A stretch of DNA of 64,000 nt, taken from the NCBI GenBank assembly GCA_943330705.2, contig CALQIT020000004.1:1-64000 (forward strand), written 5' to 3'. The position numbers and the translations under genes are program-made. This document shows positions 42,157-51,633 of the stretch, piece by piece. Origin of the DNA: Streptomyces griseus (GTDB taxonomy: Bacteria > Bdellovibrionota > Bdellovibrionia > Bdellovibrionales > Bdellovibrionaceae). The stretch's first letter is position 1. The number at the start of each line of letters is the position of its first letter. The notes beneath the pieces were generated by a model, which made no database searches, had not been told where the DNA came from, and worked only from the letters and a program-made list of their open reading frames with translations.

Positions 42157-44514
42157 TTAGATTTTAGCGTAAACCTTTAGTCGTAAATCGCTATACACAG
42201 TGGATTTTGAGGACTTCGGTTTGATTTTTAAATAGAAACGCTTTTTAGCCTGTGGTTTAAGACTATTTCCCGCATTGAAAATCAAGATATGAGCATAATC
42301 TTTACAACCTTGATCGGATGCAGAATTTATCTCATCGCAGATGCCAGTCGCTGAAAGTTCAAATTCTGCAAAATCAGATGGGCTATTTAAAGTAAAAATC
42401 TGTGGTCCTTTTTCTTCGTTAACCCAGTGAACAGCACCCTGCAATGGACTGCTATTGGTTTGCACTTTGACTTGCACTGGATATTTGAATCGATAGAAAC
42501 TAGCCTCTTGTAAGCTGACTTTTATTTTGAAATTCTTACTTTCGTTAGGACCCATTTCCAATTGAATTGGATTGTAGCGGGTTCCCAATCCGTCTTGCAC
42601 CATAGGTGCGCCATCAATCAAAGTTACTAGACTGGCAGGAGGCTCGTTTGTGAAAGTAAAATTACGGCTGGCTAGTGACGATAAGATGATCTGTTTTAAT
42701 TCTGCAGGCACCCGAAGCGAACTGCCACGTTCGTCAGCAAATAGCATCTGATTGAACCAGTCCTGTGCAGTCAATCCAGGATGGTTGCGACAAAGCCGCA
42801 TGGCCTCCAAGGTAAGATCGGTAATCTTTACGATGCCTTGGTAACCATACTTACTGTAAGCCGTGGTCAACATATCATTCATTGCTCCGCCATAGGCTTC
42901 GCCGTCGTCATGCTCTTCGTTGGTTAGCGAAAATCCAGTGTTATTGATAATTCGCATGCTTTGCTTGCCGTCGAAATTATCACCCTTGGTGACTTGATCA
43001 ATTACCAATTGGGCAATGAAATCCGCCATTCCTTCGCTCAGCCCACCAGTATCCGCAAGATTAAGCCTAGACCCCATCAGACGGTCCATAATTCCGTGTC
43101 CCAATTCATGCCAAATGGTTGTATTGTCCCTAGCGTAATTGCGAGCATCATTTGAATAAGTTGAAAAATTAATCGTGTCGTCGTTGTAAAAAGCGTTATC
43201 ACGGCTTTCAACGTCTGGGTGATAGAGAAAGGCCTCGAAGGCTCGAGTTGAAAGCTCTGGATCGGTAAAGCCCATGGACCATAAAGATTCAAACATTTGA
43301 TTGATCGCAAAATAAACCTGAATTTGATCAAAGCCATTGTTGATGTAATAAACTGGATCATGTTGTGGATGACGGAAAATTTCCAAATTGTTAACTTCTT
43401 CTTGCGACGCAAAAGACTTGCCGAGGAAAGGCGCCTCTAGTTTAGCTTCATACTTTTCTGGATCTTCTTGGGTCGGATTCCAGGAAACACCAGCAGTTGG
43501 TGCATACCTTTGCTCCAGAACAATTCCCTTAAACGCCGTGAAGGCCTCACGAACAATATTGATCGAGGCATATCGACCATGCAGTGTTAGCCCCTGCCCA
43601 CCGAAAAAATTTGTCGACTGCGGGAATTTTGAAAGTTCAACCAAAGCCTTGTTCCGCAACTGCGGCAATGACCAATATCCTTTGTCCTGAAAGGCTGGGT
43701 CCAAGGATTTGATTGGATCCATCAAATCCCCAAGGTAGCGCTGCTTATTTAGCTCTACGAAAGGGTCGCTGTTTGGCAATTTAAGAGTAGGAAATAAATA
43801 TTTTAACCGAACAGGTGAAGTTGCTGCAGAACGAGGGGCCAATGACCCGGCAGCAAGGTTTTCACTGTCCTCTTCCCAAATTAAGAAGGCCTTTGCCGGA
43901 ATGCTAAAAAGTTCGTCTTGTGGAAATCCACGATAGGATGAGCTAACAACTTTTCCAGTTAATAGTGAGACTTCAACTTTGTGAATCCCACGTTTTGCGA
44001 AAAGCTTGACCACTCGAATGAGCTTAGATCCCACCCAGAAATCCTCGATCGTGGATTTAAGGATCTTGTTGTCCTCTTGGAATTGAATCGCTTTTATCGC
44101 CACCTGAAGACTAGCACTTTTTGCTGTTTGCGCAGACCGATTTCGGATCAATGCCACTGCTAACCCCGTTGGCATTACTTCTTGAGAACTGACATCCGCT
44201 TCAAACTGCACAAGGCTGTCATCACTTGGTTTTGTCCACAGACGCAGGCCCTTGTCTTTGATTTGAATGCCCTTAAAAGTCTGAACCCACATCGTGAAAT
44301 TCGAATTCGCCAAAGGAGTCTCTTCAACCTTTAGTAAATCAGTTTCGTTCAGTTCAAAACCAGTTTCGCTTTTAATTAATTTTAGCAAAGTGGGTAAGTC
44401 TGACTTGATCTGAGAAGGATAGGTGACACGGATCTTAAAATCTTTTGCTAACGCCATTGGGGATAGGATGCTCAGCGTAATAAGCAGATAAACCAGATTC
44501 GAAATTTTTTTCAT
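42157..44514 (-). CDS. Secreted metallopeptidase, M36/thermolysin-like gluzincin
   Basis: The 785-residue protein has a signal peptide and a long propeptide-like N-terminal part of FTP/PepSY type (SETGFELNETDLL, WVQTFKGIQIKDKGLRLW). The catalytic zinc site WHELGHGIMDRLMG gives the HExxH pair, and GGLSEGMADFIAQL about 20 residues later supplies the third ligand glutamate. A C-terminal beta domain follows. Such enzymes are exported, mature by losing the propeptide, and digest proteins. It begins a cluster of exported peptidases (S1 at 45154, C11 at 46014), fitting a lifestyle that uses external protein. Confidence 0.85.
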   Translation of the reverse strand: MKKISNLVYLLITLSILSPMALAKDFKIRVTYPSQIKSDLPTLLKLIKSETGFELNETDLLKVEETPLANSNFTMWVQTFKGIQIKDKGLRLWTKPSDDSLVQFEADVSSQEVMPTGLAVALIRNRSAQTAKSASLQVAIKAIQFQEDNKILKSTIEDFWVGSKLIRVVKLFAKRGIHKVEVSLLTGKVVSSSYRGFPQDELFSIPAKAFLIWEEDSENLAAGSLAPRSAATSPVRLKYLFPTLKLPNSDPFVELNKQRYLGDLMDPIKSLDPAFQDKGYWSLPQLRNKALVELSKFPQSTNFFGGQGLTLHGRYASINIVREAFTAFKGIVLEQRYAPTAGVSWNPTQEDPEKYEAKLEAPFLGKSFASQEEVNNLEIFRHPQHDPVYYINNGFDQIQVYFAINQMFESLWSMGFTDPELSTRAFEAFLYHPDVESRDNAFYNDDTINFSTYSNDARNYARDNTTIWHELGHGIMDRLMGSRLNLADTGGLSEGMADFIAQLVIDQVTKGDNFDGKQSMRIINNTGFSLTNEEHDDGEAYGGAMNDMLTTAYSKYGYQGIVKITDLTLEAMRLCRNHPGLTAQDWFNQMLFADERGSSLRVPAELKQIILSSLASRNFTFTNEPPASLVTLIDGAPMVQDGLGTRYNPIQLEMGPNESKNFKIKVSLQEASFYRFKYPVQVKVQTNSSPLQGAVHWVNEEKGPQIFTLNSPSDFAEFELSATGICDEINSASDQGCKDYAHILIFNAGNSLKPQAKKRFYLKIKPKSSKSTVYSDLRLKVYAKI

Positions 44515-44735
44515 CTTTACCCCACTTCTGCCAGTGGAGATAGCAGACTACGTCCTGATTCTCAACCCTTCTTGTTTTATAGTTTCAAGTTTTCCTACTC
44601 AAGCCCAATCTGAAGCTCAAGAAAAATTGGGCGGATTGGGCGAACAAATCGAAAGGGACTCTGAAAAAAGTCAAAAACCTGGACACGAAAATGACAAGGA
44701 ATTTGATCGGACTGCTTAATCCAGATGTGATTTTC

Positions 44736-44999
44736 TTAAACGCTAGGGATTGTCGCCCGTGTTCTTTTTTTGAACTCTGCTTTGGTCATTAAAGTCACTG
44801 ACTCTGTATTTGGGTCAAAAACAATCTTAATCAAACCGGAATTCAACTGGCCGTTGATCTGACGAATTTTTTGCTCATGCGATATCTCGTTCCAACCGTA
44901 ATCTGTGCCCTCACGGGAAATAAAACCGTCTATAACCCCAGCTACGGCCTCGGGACTAAGTTCGTTTAAAGCTACTTCTAAAGGGGATTTGGTATCCAT
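44736..44999 (-). CDS. YheU-family (UPF0270) small protein
   Basis: From ATG 44999 the product has 87 residues. The core (ALNELSPEAVAGVIDGFISREGTDYG, then E-Q-K-I-x-x-I-N-G-Q-L and V-T-L-M-T-K-A-E-F) aligns by pattern with E. coli YheU: a helix ending L-S-P-E-x-x-x-x-x-I-x-x-F-x-x-R-E-G-T-D-Y-G. An AGG-containing site precedes this ATG; a start eight codons further upstream is less likely. Cytoplasmic, unknown function. It is separated by 220 bases from the metallopeptidase gene. Confidence 0.85.
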   Translation of the reverse strand: MDTKSPLEVALNELSPEAVAGVIDGFISREGTDYGWNEISHEQKIRQINGQLNSGLIKIVFDPNTESVTLMTKAEFKKRTRATIPSV

Positions 45000-45153
45000 A
45001 ACCTGCCTTTTTTCTTTCAATGATCCGGATCGCGGCCATCAGTTTCATTGAGCTCACAGCTTAGCCAAAAAGTAGCTGGATTCAAAGATTGCTAGAACAG
45101 ATTTCCTACAAAGAACTTCAAACGGAAACCCAAATGATTCAAGGAGAACCAAG

Positions 45154-45978
45154 ATGAATCTACTCAATCCCGCCCGATTTTTTCTATTTTCGCGTATTTT
45201 GACCCTCAGCGCAGTCCTTACGGCCTGTGCGCCAGACTCACCACATACATCATCAAATCCAGGCACTGAGCCCCTTTCGGATGACTCCAGCATAGTCCAT
45301 GGGAAAAATGTAAAGGAGAAATCTGAACTCAGTCGGTCTGTGGTCGCCTTAGTTTCGACCAGGCAAGACGGACAGGCAGTTTGTACTGGAACCATACTCG
45401 CCGAGGATATGGTCTTAACGGCCGCCCACTGTGTTGAGGGTCAGCCACAGAAAATTTCAGTGGTTTTTGGCAATCAGGTCCATTTGGCAAAGCCTGAATC
45501 AATTCGAAATGTTGAATCCTTTATACAAAATCCACTTTGGCATCACCCCAGCGAAAAGGGTCAAGGCGACTTGGCAATTGTTCACTTCTTGGGAAAACTT
45601 CCAACTGGGTACCAGGCAGTAAAACTTGCAAGTGATGACTTTAAACTATTCTCAGGCCAAGAAGTGCAGATCATCGGATATGGCGTCACCAATGGCCTCA
45701 GCCACCTTGGTGCGGGAGTTCTGCGGCAAGCGCAAACCACTGTCATTGGCCAAAAAACAAAATCTGAAATCATTACTGACGGCCGACTCAGTAGTGTTTG
45801 TTTTGGTGACTCAGGCGGACCCGCGTTCACTCAGGTCGATGGAAACTTTACACAATGGGGAATCGCCAGTTCAGTCAAGAATCAAGCTTGCAACCAGTCT
45901 TCGGTGCACACAGCTGTCATGGGATATAAAAAATGGATTTTAGCAAGCATGCAAAAATTAAGAAAATTTGGAAAATAG
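45154..45978 (+). CDS. Trypsin-like serine protease (S1), lipoprotein
   Basis: The 274-residue protein has a signal peptide and lipobox VLTAC (Cys25), then an activation-like SIVHGKNV segment. The catalytic triad is complete: LTAAHC histidine, GDLAI aspartate and CFGDSGGP serine. VCTGTIL and NQACNQSS cysteines fit the usual disulfides. AAGGAG before the ATG supports the start. It would sit anchored in a membrane, probably outer, and cut proteins outside the cytoplasm. The S1 fold is uncommon in most Gram-negative genomes but frequent in predatory ones; that link is inference. Confidence 0.92.
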   Translation: MNLLNPARFFLFSRILTLSAVLTACAPDSPHTSSNPGTEPLSDDSSIVHGKNVKEKSELSRSVVALVSTRQDGQAVCTGTILAEDMVLTAAHCVEGQPQKISVVFGNQVHLAKPESIRNVESFIQNPLWHHPSEKGQGDLAIVHFLGKLPTGYQAVKLASDDFKLFSGQEVQIIGYGVTNGLSHLGAGVLRQAQTTVIGQKTKSEIITDGRLSSVCFGDSGGPAFTQVDGNFTQWGIASSVKNQACNQSSVHTAVMGYKKWILASMQKLRKFGK

Positions 45979-46013
45979 AAACTTTGGAATATGCCGCAAA
46001 TTAAAGATTATTT

Positions 46014-47522
46014 TTAACGCATAAAAAACTGGGTCCAAGCGGGCGCTCCCGTTTGGGCAAATCTTAATTGCAGATAGGATTGAATCATTTCTATGCCAGC
46101 TGGAAAATGTCCTATTGCCCTTTCTTGGGCGCCCATCAATGAAAAAAGCGTCAGTCCATGGGACCCTGTGCTTTGCAAATTCATCGCATTTGCAATTACT
46201 GGGCTGCCGGCTGGAAAATTGTCGTGATAAATGACCTCAACGCTATCTCCATTCGAGTTTCTTGAAAATCCTCCATCAGAAAATCGGCTACGAAGAATTA
46301 CGGTTCGAGCTTCGTGGTGAGCTTGCTCAGCTCCAATGGCTACGACCCAGAATTGCATCGGCATTTGGTAAGAAAAGGATGCCGAATACTCCCGCCTTCC
46401 TGTTTTGATCAATGGAAGAATCCGAATGCTGTTCGGAATTCTTAGGTCGGAAAGATACAAACTTCCGGGATAATGGCGCCGAACCTTAACCATCCGTTGC
46501 CCTTCCGAAGGCCCAGCTTGGATTTCATCTCTTGGGTAGCCGTAAAGGTTAAGAACGTTTTTAATGCTGGAACCAAGACGGCCATCTGCCGGCGCAATTT
46601 CAAGAGCATTTTTCAAAGAAATATCTAGGTCAAATCCGCCATAGGAAGGGTTTACCAAAGTATTGCTAATTTGTGCTCGAAGAAGCGGAAGGGAAGCTAC
46701 CATTTCCTTTGCTGCGGCATTAAAGACACTCGTAAATTTTGCAATCTTGCTAAGATCTAAAGCGATATATTGAATATATTTTTGATCTGGATAACCAAGT
46801 GCATACCTATAAACGATATCTTTAGCCAATTCGACAGCCGTACGGCCTGGTTTTTCAATAAGATTTTGCAGAATGCCACTATAATCACTACCGCTACGCG
46901 GAACCAAAAACTGTGAACCAACCATAATACCAACGCTATCTTTTAGCTCGAAGGCTACCTCTAAAGATGACATAAGGCAGGCATCAAAACTAAGCAAATC
47001 GATTTTTGGGGCCGTTCGATTGGAATTAGGGTATGCTTGAAAGCCTTCTAGGCCCCGGCGCAGTTCAGGTAAAGTCAGATGATTATTTGGGTTATTGTCA
47101 TAGGAAACCCCCTGCCATCCAGTACCGTGATTCCAAATAATTAGGGCATATTTTTTTGCAGGAAAATTTGTTGTTCCCCACTTTAGAAATTCAGACAAAG
47201 TCTGGGCCGAGCCCATATCAGTTTCTGGTAGGTCTTGTAATACTTGAGCTGTAGTTTTACCAGGAACTGGATTGGAATTGCGACGAACATAATAGCGGTG
47301 AGTACTTTCCCCCGCCGTATTTGGATCCAATTGAACGACGACGTTCACATCCTTCGAGGATCCAACCTTCTCCATTTCAGCTAAATCATTCAGTCCAGAA
47401 TAGTAAAGGTCATTATCAGCATTCATAAAAACCAAAAAAGTCCACTCTTTAACGTCTGCTGATTGCGCTTGCAATGATAAAAAAAATAGAAAAAGAAGCA
47501 GCGATGAGGTCAAAAAATGCAT
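46014..47522 (-). CDS. Clostripain-like cysteine peptidase (C11)
   Basis: The 502-residue protein has an N-terminal signal peptide (LLLFLFFLSLQAQSA). The C11 core is clear: WTFLVFMNADNDL at the start, YALIIWNHGTGWQG with the catalytic histidine, and LLSFDACLMSSLEVA with the catalytic cysteine, followed by GSQFLVPRSGSDY. Such caspase-fold enzymes are exported and often cleave after arginine, sometimes after self-processing. The last part (about 320-500) is an added beta-rich region. It is divergent from nothing nearby and shares no operon with the S1 protease, which faces the other way. Confidence 0.9.
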   Translation of the reverse strand: MHFLTSSLLLFLFFLSLQAQSADVKEWTFLVFMNADNDLYYSGLNDLAEMEKVGSSKDVNVVVQLDPNTAGESTHRYYVRRNSNPVPGKTTAQVLQDLPETDMGSAQTLSEFLKWGTTNFPAKKYALIIWNHGTGWQGVSYDNNPNNHLTLPELRRGLEGFQAYPNSNRTAPKIDLLSFDACLMSSLEVAFELKDSVGIMVGSQFLVPRSGSDYSGILQNLIEKPGRTAVELAKDIVYRYALGYPDQKYIQYIALDLSKIAKFTSVFNAAAKEMVASLPLLRAQISNTLVNPSYGGFDLDISLKNALEIAPADGRLGSSIKNVLNLYGYPRDEIQAGPSEGQRMVKVRRHYPGSLYLSDLRIPNSIRILPLIKTGRREYSASFSYQMPMQFWVVAIGAEQAHHEARTVILRSRFSDGGFSRNSNGDSVEVIYHDNFPAGSPVIANAMNLQSTGSHGLTLFSLMGAQERAIGHFPAGIEMIQSYLQLRFAQTGAPAWTQFFMR

Positions 47523-47543
47523 CGGCTCCTCCTTTGGATAAGC

Positions 47544-47789
47544 TTACTCTTTGGTTTTCAATCGATCGTTATTTTGTTCAATAAATTTTTGAATTTCATC
47601 CGCAATTCCAAGCAGCTTCAGCCACTGCTCTTTATAAAGGGTTACCGGAAATCGCCCCATCCCGTAAACCGAAAGAGCACCTTTTTCGCTTACTTTCATC
47701 GACAGCGTTCCCCGTGCTGCTTTTGTATTTTTTAGCGCTTCATTTTCAGCTTTAAGTCTTTCCAGTTCTGCCTTCATATCTTCTGACAT
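47544..47789 (-). CDS. Conserved small protein with N-terminal coiled coil
   Basis: From ATG 47789 the product has 81 residues. GAGGT five bases before this ATG rules out the longer form. A short coiled coil (MKAELERLKAENEALK) is followed by a compact beta domain with VSEKGALSVYGMGRFPVTLYKEQW, a pattern I recognise from small uncharacterised bacterial proteins, and a final helix. It is cytoplasmic. It lies 21 bases upstream of the C11 peptidase gene on the same strand and may be co-transcribed with it. Function is not known. Confidence 0.7.
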   Translation of the reverse strand: MSEDMKAELERLKAENEALKNTKAARGTLSMKVSEKGALSVYGMGRFPVTLYKEQWLKLLGIADEIQKFIEQNNDRLKTKE

Positions 47790-47867
47790 TTTGTACCTCA
47801 TCCTTGGTAATAACGGTGGTGTATTATTGGCACAGTAAAATGGCTCGGTCAATTCGCCCTTTAAAAT

Positions 47868-49673
47868 CTAATTCTTATGCCAAAACTTGCTTCCAATCTT
47901 CAGCTGGCGATCAGCTTCATGAAAAAAGTACTCTGAAGGTCGGGAAAACGATGTTATTCGCCGGTCCAGTCCATCATTCAACGAAACATGAACTCCATCA
48001 CGACCTGAAGTTTGGTGGCACTGAGCGCAGGATACGCGGTCAAAACGAATGGCCTGGGTATCCAGACGCTTTGGATCACGATAGACAGTCGGAGTTAAAT
48101 CAGCCATCAGCTGCTGCAGCTTTTGTTGCTGCTCGCCGGTCGAGTGCTTGATAGCGCTGCGAAACAGATCACTGTCGTAGGTCGAGGAGTAATATCCAAG
48201 GTCCACTCCTTCGCGAATAATCCGCAGTGCTTGCAGCGACAAATCGCTGGACAGTGACCTTGTCAAAGCACCGAAAGTCCAAATTCCTGTCAATGACGAG
48301 CTAAAAGAAATGGACTCTATTGGGCGATCGGTAAAATCATGAATAAATTGAGCTAGAACCTGCGGGTAATCTGGGTCCTTATCTTCTCTGGTTTTTACCA
48401 GCTCATCAAGTCGCCTTAAAAATTGTTGGTGCTGAAGATCCCTAGTGCTCTGGTCAGCATGTCGATCAACTACATCATATTTAAGATGATAGTAAAGTTG
48501 TTCAAAGGGCCGCCCCGCAGCTCTTGGATCCATTAACTGATAAACAAAACGCAACTGCGGAATCACTTTTAATCCATCCCAATGGGCATCATCCTGAGCT
48601 TCATAGGGTTTAATCGTAATGCCAACTAATGCATAATTATTCATGTCAGAAACATCATGAACCACATCTGTTATTTTTTCTAAATACAAACCAGAAGTAT
48701 AAATATTGGCTTCGCTCACGTCGCTAAGCTTAAGAACATCATGACCGGGTTCTTTCTCGGGATTAAAATCAGTAGTGGGCCGACCATTTAAAAAATCCAT
48801 TACTTTGCCAAAATCAACTTCTGACAAAAGTTTTCGTAACGGCCATTCCCGTTGTAAATCCTCTGTCCCCTCAATGAAAAGATGTTTGGCAAACTGCAAT
48901 GCAATAAGTCCTGGCTGCGGTCTGGGTTGATTCACCCCGTAGTCTTCACTGTGTCCATTTGGGTAATACCACAAACTATTTTGCTTAAGTTTTTCTAAAT
49001 CGAAACGTGGCCACTTGTGCTTATTTCGTTCTTCACTAATGTGATGGATTGCGGATAATTTCCATTCAAATCGATGCAAAATATTTTGTGGGAAATCTGC
49101 AAAAGTCATGGCTTTGTGATATTTTTTTACAAACGCCATCGGCTTAAAAGTGGGATCAGGATCCTCGGAATAATGTCGCCCACACTGGGCTCCGGGTCTA
49201 ATCCGGGTGTAATGCTCCAGACGAACAACGATTTGCTCGTAACCTTCGGCCCGTTCTTTTTGAAAAACGTTTTTAGGATATTCGCTAATGTGACGAAGAC
49301 CATATAGACCTTGGACCAAGCATCCTTCAGGTGTTGTCATCGAGGTATAATGATCAATATGCCTTTGCTTCTGTGAAAAAAAAGCAGGAATCAATTGAGC
49401 CCAACTTCCTTGGTGACCCTTTTGAAACATTGGATAAAGGGGCTCTGCCGCGCCCAATCCCGAGTCCACAAATTCATAATTGAAACCAGGTTTTGGAAAC
49501 TCTAACAGCGATTCAAAAATAGTAATATTATCGTAAATGGATCCCGGCCGAAGTCCCACATTATTTGATTGCAGAATCTTAACCCGCGTAAAGTTGCGAA
49601 CCACTTCAACGACTTTTTCTTTTGCCTGAGCAGATAAAGAAACTGTAAAAATAACTGCAAATAACCACTGCAT
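47868..49673 (-). CDS. Exported protein with a single CxxCH heme-binding motif
   Basis: From ATG 49673 the precursor has 601 residues with a signal peptide (MQWLFAVIFTVSLSAQA); AGGAGG before this ATG decides the start. The chain is rich in charged and aromatic residues and has no recognised domain until CAQCH about 50 residues from the C-terminus, which would attach a c-type heme if it is exported through the Sec route. A short C-terminal segment with SEYFFHEADRQ follows. No other heme ligands are evident. It may be an exported redox enzyme or a cytochrome-peroxidase-like protein; this is not established. Confidence 0.65.
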   Translation of the reverse strand: MQWLFAVIFTVSLSAQAKEKVVEVVRNFTRVKILQSNNVGLRPGSIYDNITIFESLLEFPKPGFNYEFVDSGLGAAEPLYPMFQKGHQGSWAQLIPAFFSQKQRHIDHYTSMTTPEGCLVQGLYGLRHISEYPKNVFQKERAEGYEQIVVRLEHYTRIRPGAQCGRHYSEDPDPTFKPMAFVKKYHKAMTFADFPQNILHRFEWKLSAIHHISEERNKHKWPRFDLEKLKQNSLWYYPNGHSEDYGVNQPRPQPGLIALQFAKHLFIEGTEDLQREWPLRKLLSEVDFGKVMDFLNGRPTTDFNPEKEPGHDVLKLSDVSEANIYTSGLYLEKITDVVHDVSDMNNYALVGITIKPYEAQDDAHWDGLKVIPQLRFVYQLMDPRAAGRPFEQLYYHLKYDVVDRHADQSTRDLQHQQFLRRLDELVKTREDKDPDYPQVLAQFIHDFTDRPIESISFSSSLTGIWTFGALTRSLSSDLSLQALRIIREGVDLGYYSSTYDSDLFRSAIKHSTGEQQQKLQQLMADLTPTVYRDPKRLDTQAIRFDRVSCAQCHQTSGRDGVHVSLNDGLDRRITSFSRPSEYFFHEADRQLKIGSKFWHKN

Positions 49674-49845
49674 ATGACCTCCTGAACGAGATAGCTGCTT
49701 GTGAACAATGAGCATAATCAAAAAACCAAGGCTGTGACAAGCCACCAAGGCGCTTATCTAAACTTATCAAATTATTTTGAATTGGCCAGCCAAAAGAAAC
49801 GCTAAAGCCTAGTAAAAATTTCTAAAATTTAAAAAATCAGGCTAT

Positions 49846-50580
49846 CTATGGGCCAGGCTTTCGTTCACGCTTTCTGCGATAGGTAACCCCACCAGGCCGC
49901 GCTTGAGAGGCCCGAATAAACTCCAATTGACGCTCGACCATTTGATCAAACACATAGAGAAGGTGATCGTGGCTGCGGTTGCTGGTCGTTTCGTGATCGC
50001 CAATAAGTTCAATCGTTTGATGAATCGCTTCGATGGTAGAATAATAAGTCACGGCCGGTTGCTTGCGAACTCGAAAATTGGAAGGCCGATTCGGAGTAAA
50101 ACAAATTCTTGGTAAATGAATCAAATTTTCACTGCGGCGAAGCATCTTTCCGGCCGTTGCCCAAGTTCCGTCTAAAACAAAAATACGCAGGGGCTTTTCT
50201 GGCAGAAAAACTCCTTTGCGCTCTTCCGCAGTTAAAGTTGTCAAATCAACTGACCCTTGGCCAGGGGAAAGGATAACTGATTGATGAGACTGCGACTGAA
50301 TCAACTCGTTTACCAATGGATGGTCAGTGTAGTTTTCGCCACTGATCAAGTGCGAATTTTCAAGTATCAAGTGGGACATACGACCCGTTGCAATTCTTCG
50401 GCGAACCTCGATGGGATGAATCAATATCACAAATTCAATTTTAGGATCAAATCGCTGGATATGACCACAGTAGCAACCATAGTCTGGCTGCAAGCAGCGC
50501 ACACAAAGAATGCGAGTTTTTGCGGCCTGTTCCACTAGCTTCAAGCGATTTAATTTATATTGCTGCAATTGACTTATCAC
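49846..50580 (-). CDS. DTW-domain tRNA-uridine aminocarboxypropyltransferase-like protein
   Basis: The 244-residue protein has the zinc-like cysteine set CVRCLQPDYGCYCG near the start and the LIHPIEVRRRIATGRM segment, then FVLDGTWATAGKMLR (the D-x-T-W box that names the family), and CFTPNRPSNFRVRKQP. Family members such as TapT transfer an aminocarboxypropyl group from SAM to a uridine of tRNA. A C-terminal region rich in Arg and Lys may bind RNA. No neighbour is in an operon with it. Confidence 0.85.
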   Translation of the reverse strand: MISQLQQYKLNRLKLVEQAAKTRILCVRCLQPDYGCYCGHIQRFDPKIEFVILIHPIEVRRRIATGRMSHLILENSHLISGENYTDHPLVNELIQSQSHQSVILSPGQGSVDLTTLTAEERKGVFLPEKPLRIFVLDGTWATAGKMLRRSENLIHLPRICFTPNRPSNFRVRKQPAVTYYSTIEAIHQTIELIGDHETTSNRSHDHLLYVFDQMVERQLEFIRASQARPGGVTYRRKRERKPGP

Positions 50581-50706
50581 TTTGCCCCCAACTCTAGCGA
50601 CTCTTCAGAAACGGTCGCCTTCAACGAAGGCTCTTCAAAATTGTAATTCCTAAATGATGACTTCGGAAGGCAAAAAGTCCTACAGTGAACAAATTCTGAG
50701 GTTCAT

Positions 50707-51597
50707 TTGAAATCACGTCATTTTTTTATGATTCTATTGGTAATGGCTCTTTGGGGCCTCAATTTTGTTTTTGTGCGGATTGGCTTAAATGGGGTGCCAC
50801 CGCTGCTGCTTTGTGCACTTCGTTTTCTGTTGGCCGGCTTCCCGGCAATTTTAATAATTAAAAAACCTGCCTGCTCTTGGAAGATTTTAATAGCGTATGG
50901 GCTGGTCATGTTTGCCCTTCAATTTAGTCTTCTTTTCAGCGGTATGAAAGTGGGAATGTCCCCGGCTTTGGCGTCGCTATTGATGCAAGTTCAGGTCTTT
51001 TTCAGCATGGGAATGGCGGCGTGGATATTCAAGGAAAAGTCCAGCTTATGGAAAATTGTCGGCGCTTTGATATCATTTTCAGGAATTGTCTACGTGGGAC
51101 TACATACACAAAGCGAAATTACAAATTTAGGCATCTATCTGACCTTGGCCGCTGCCTTTTCATGGGGAACTGGAAATATTATTTCAAAAAAAATCGGCAA
51201 CGTCCAACCATTGGCCCTGGTAGTTTGGGGAAGTTTTGTCGCAACTCCGGTTCTCATCGGTCTTTCAATTGTTGTTGATGGACCTGATTTGATTCGGCTT
51301 ACACTGCAAAATCTAGCGTGGCCATCGATAGCAGCCATCGGCTACATTACCTATTTTTCAACATACATAGCCTATTCACTTTGGAGCTTCCTACTGACGC
51401 AATACCCGACCCCGACGGTTGCTCCGTTTACACTTTTAATTCCCGTCTTTGGTTTTCTTGGTTCGTTTCTATTTTTAGACGAAAAAATTACCACTTGGAA
51501 AATTATTGCTGCAATGCTTGTGGTCTCTGGACTCTGTTTTAATTTACTAGAGTCCAAAATCAGGACTGGTTTTAGAATATTAAAAAAGGGAATTTAG
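50707..51597 (+). CDS. EamA-family (DMT) transporter
   Basis: The 296-residue protein contains about ten hydrophobic helices in two repeated halves, each an EamA unit: the first starts LLVMALWGLNFVFVRIGL, the second LTLAAAFSWGTGNIISKK. Such proteins move small metabolites, often amino acids or their derivatives, across the inner membrane; substrate is unknown. The start is TTG at 50707, with GAGGT about seven bases upstream; no ATG fits the first helix. Confidence 0.88.
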   Translation: MKSRHFFMILLVMALWGLNFVFVRIGLNGVPPLLLCALRFLLAGFPAILIIKKPACSWKILIAYGLVMFALQFSLLFSGMKVGMSPALASLLMQVQVFFSMGMAAWIFKEKSSLWKIVGALISFSGIVYVGLHTQSEITNLGIYLTLAAAFSWGTGNIISKKIGNVQPLALVVWGSFVATPVLIGLSIVVDGPDLIRLTLQNLAWPSIAAIGYITYFSTYIAYSLWSFLLTQYPTPTVAPFTLLIPVFGFLGSFLFLDEKITTWKIIAAMLVVSGLCFNLLESKIRTGFRILKKGI

Positions 51598-51633
51598 CAG
51601 CCCCTCTTAAAAGCAGCTGCCAAACAAATGAAA

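Noticed and set aside
44534-44719. A 61-codon plus-strand frame between the metallopeptidase and YheU genes
   Set aside because: The polar C-terminal half looks protein-like, but the GTG start has no ribosome site and no family is recognised; support is too weak to list it.
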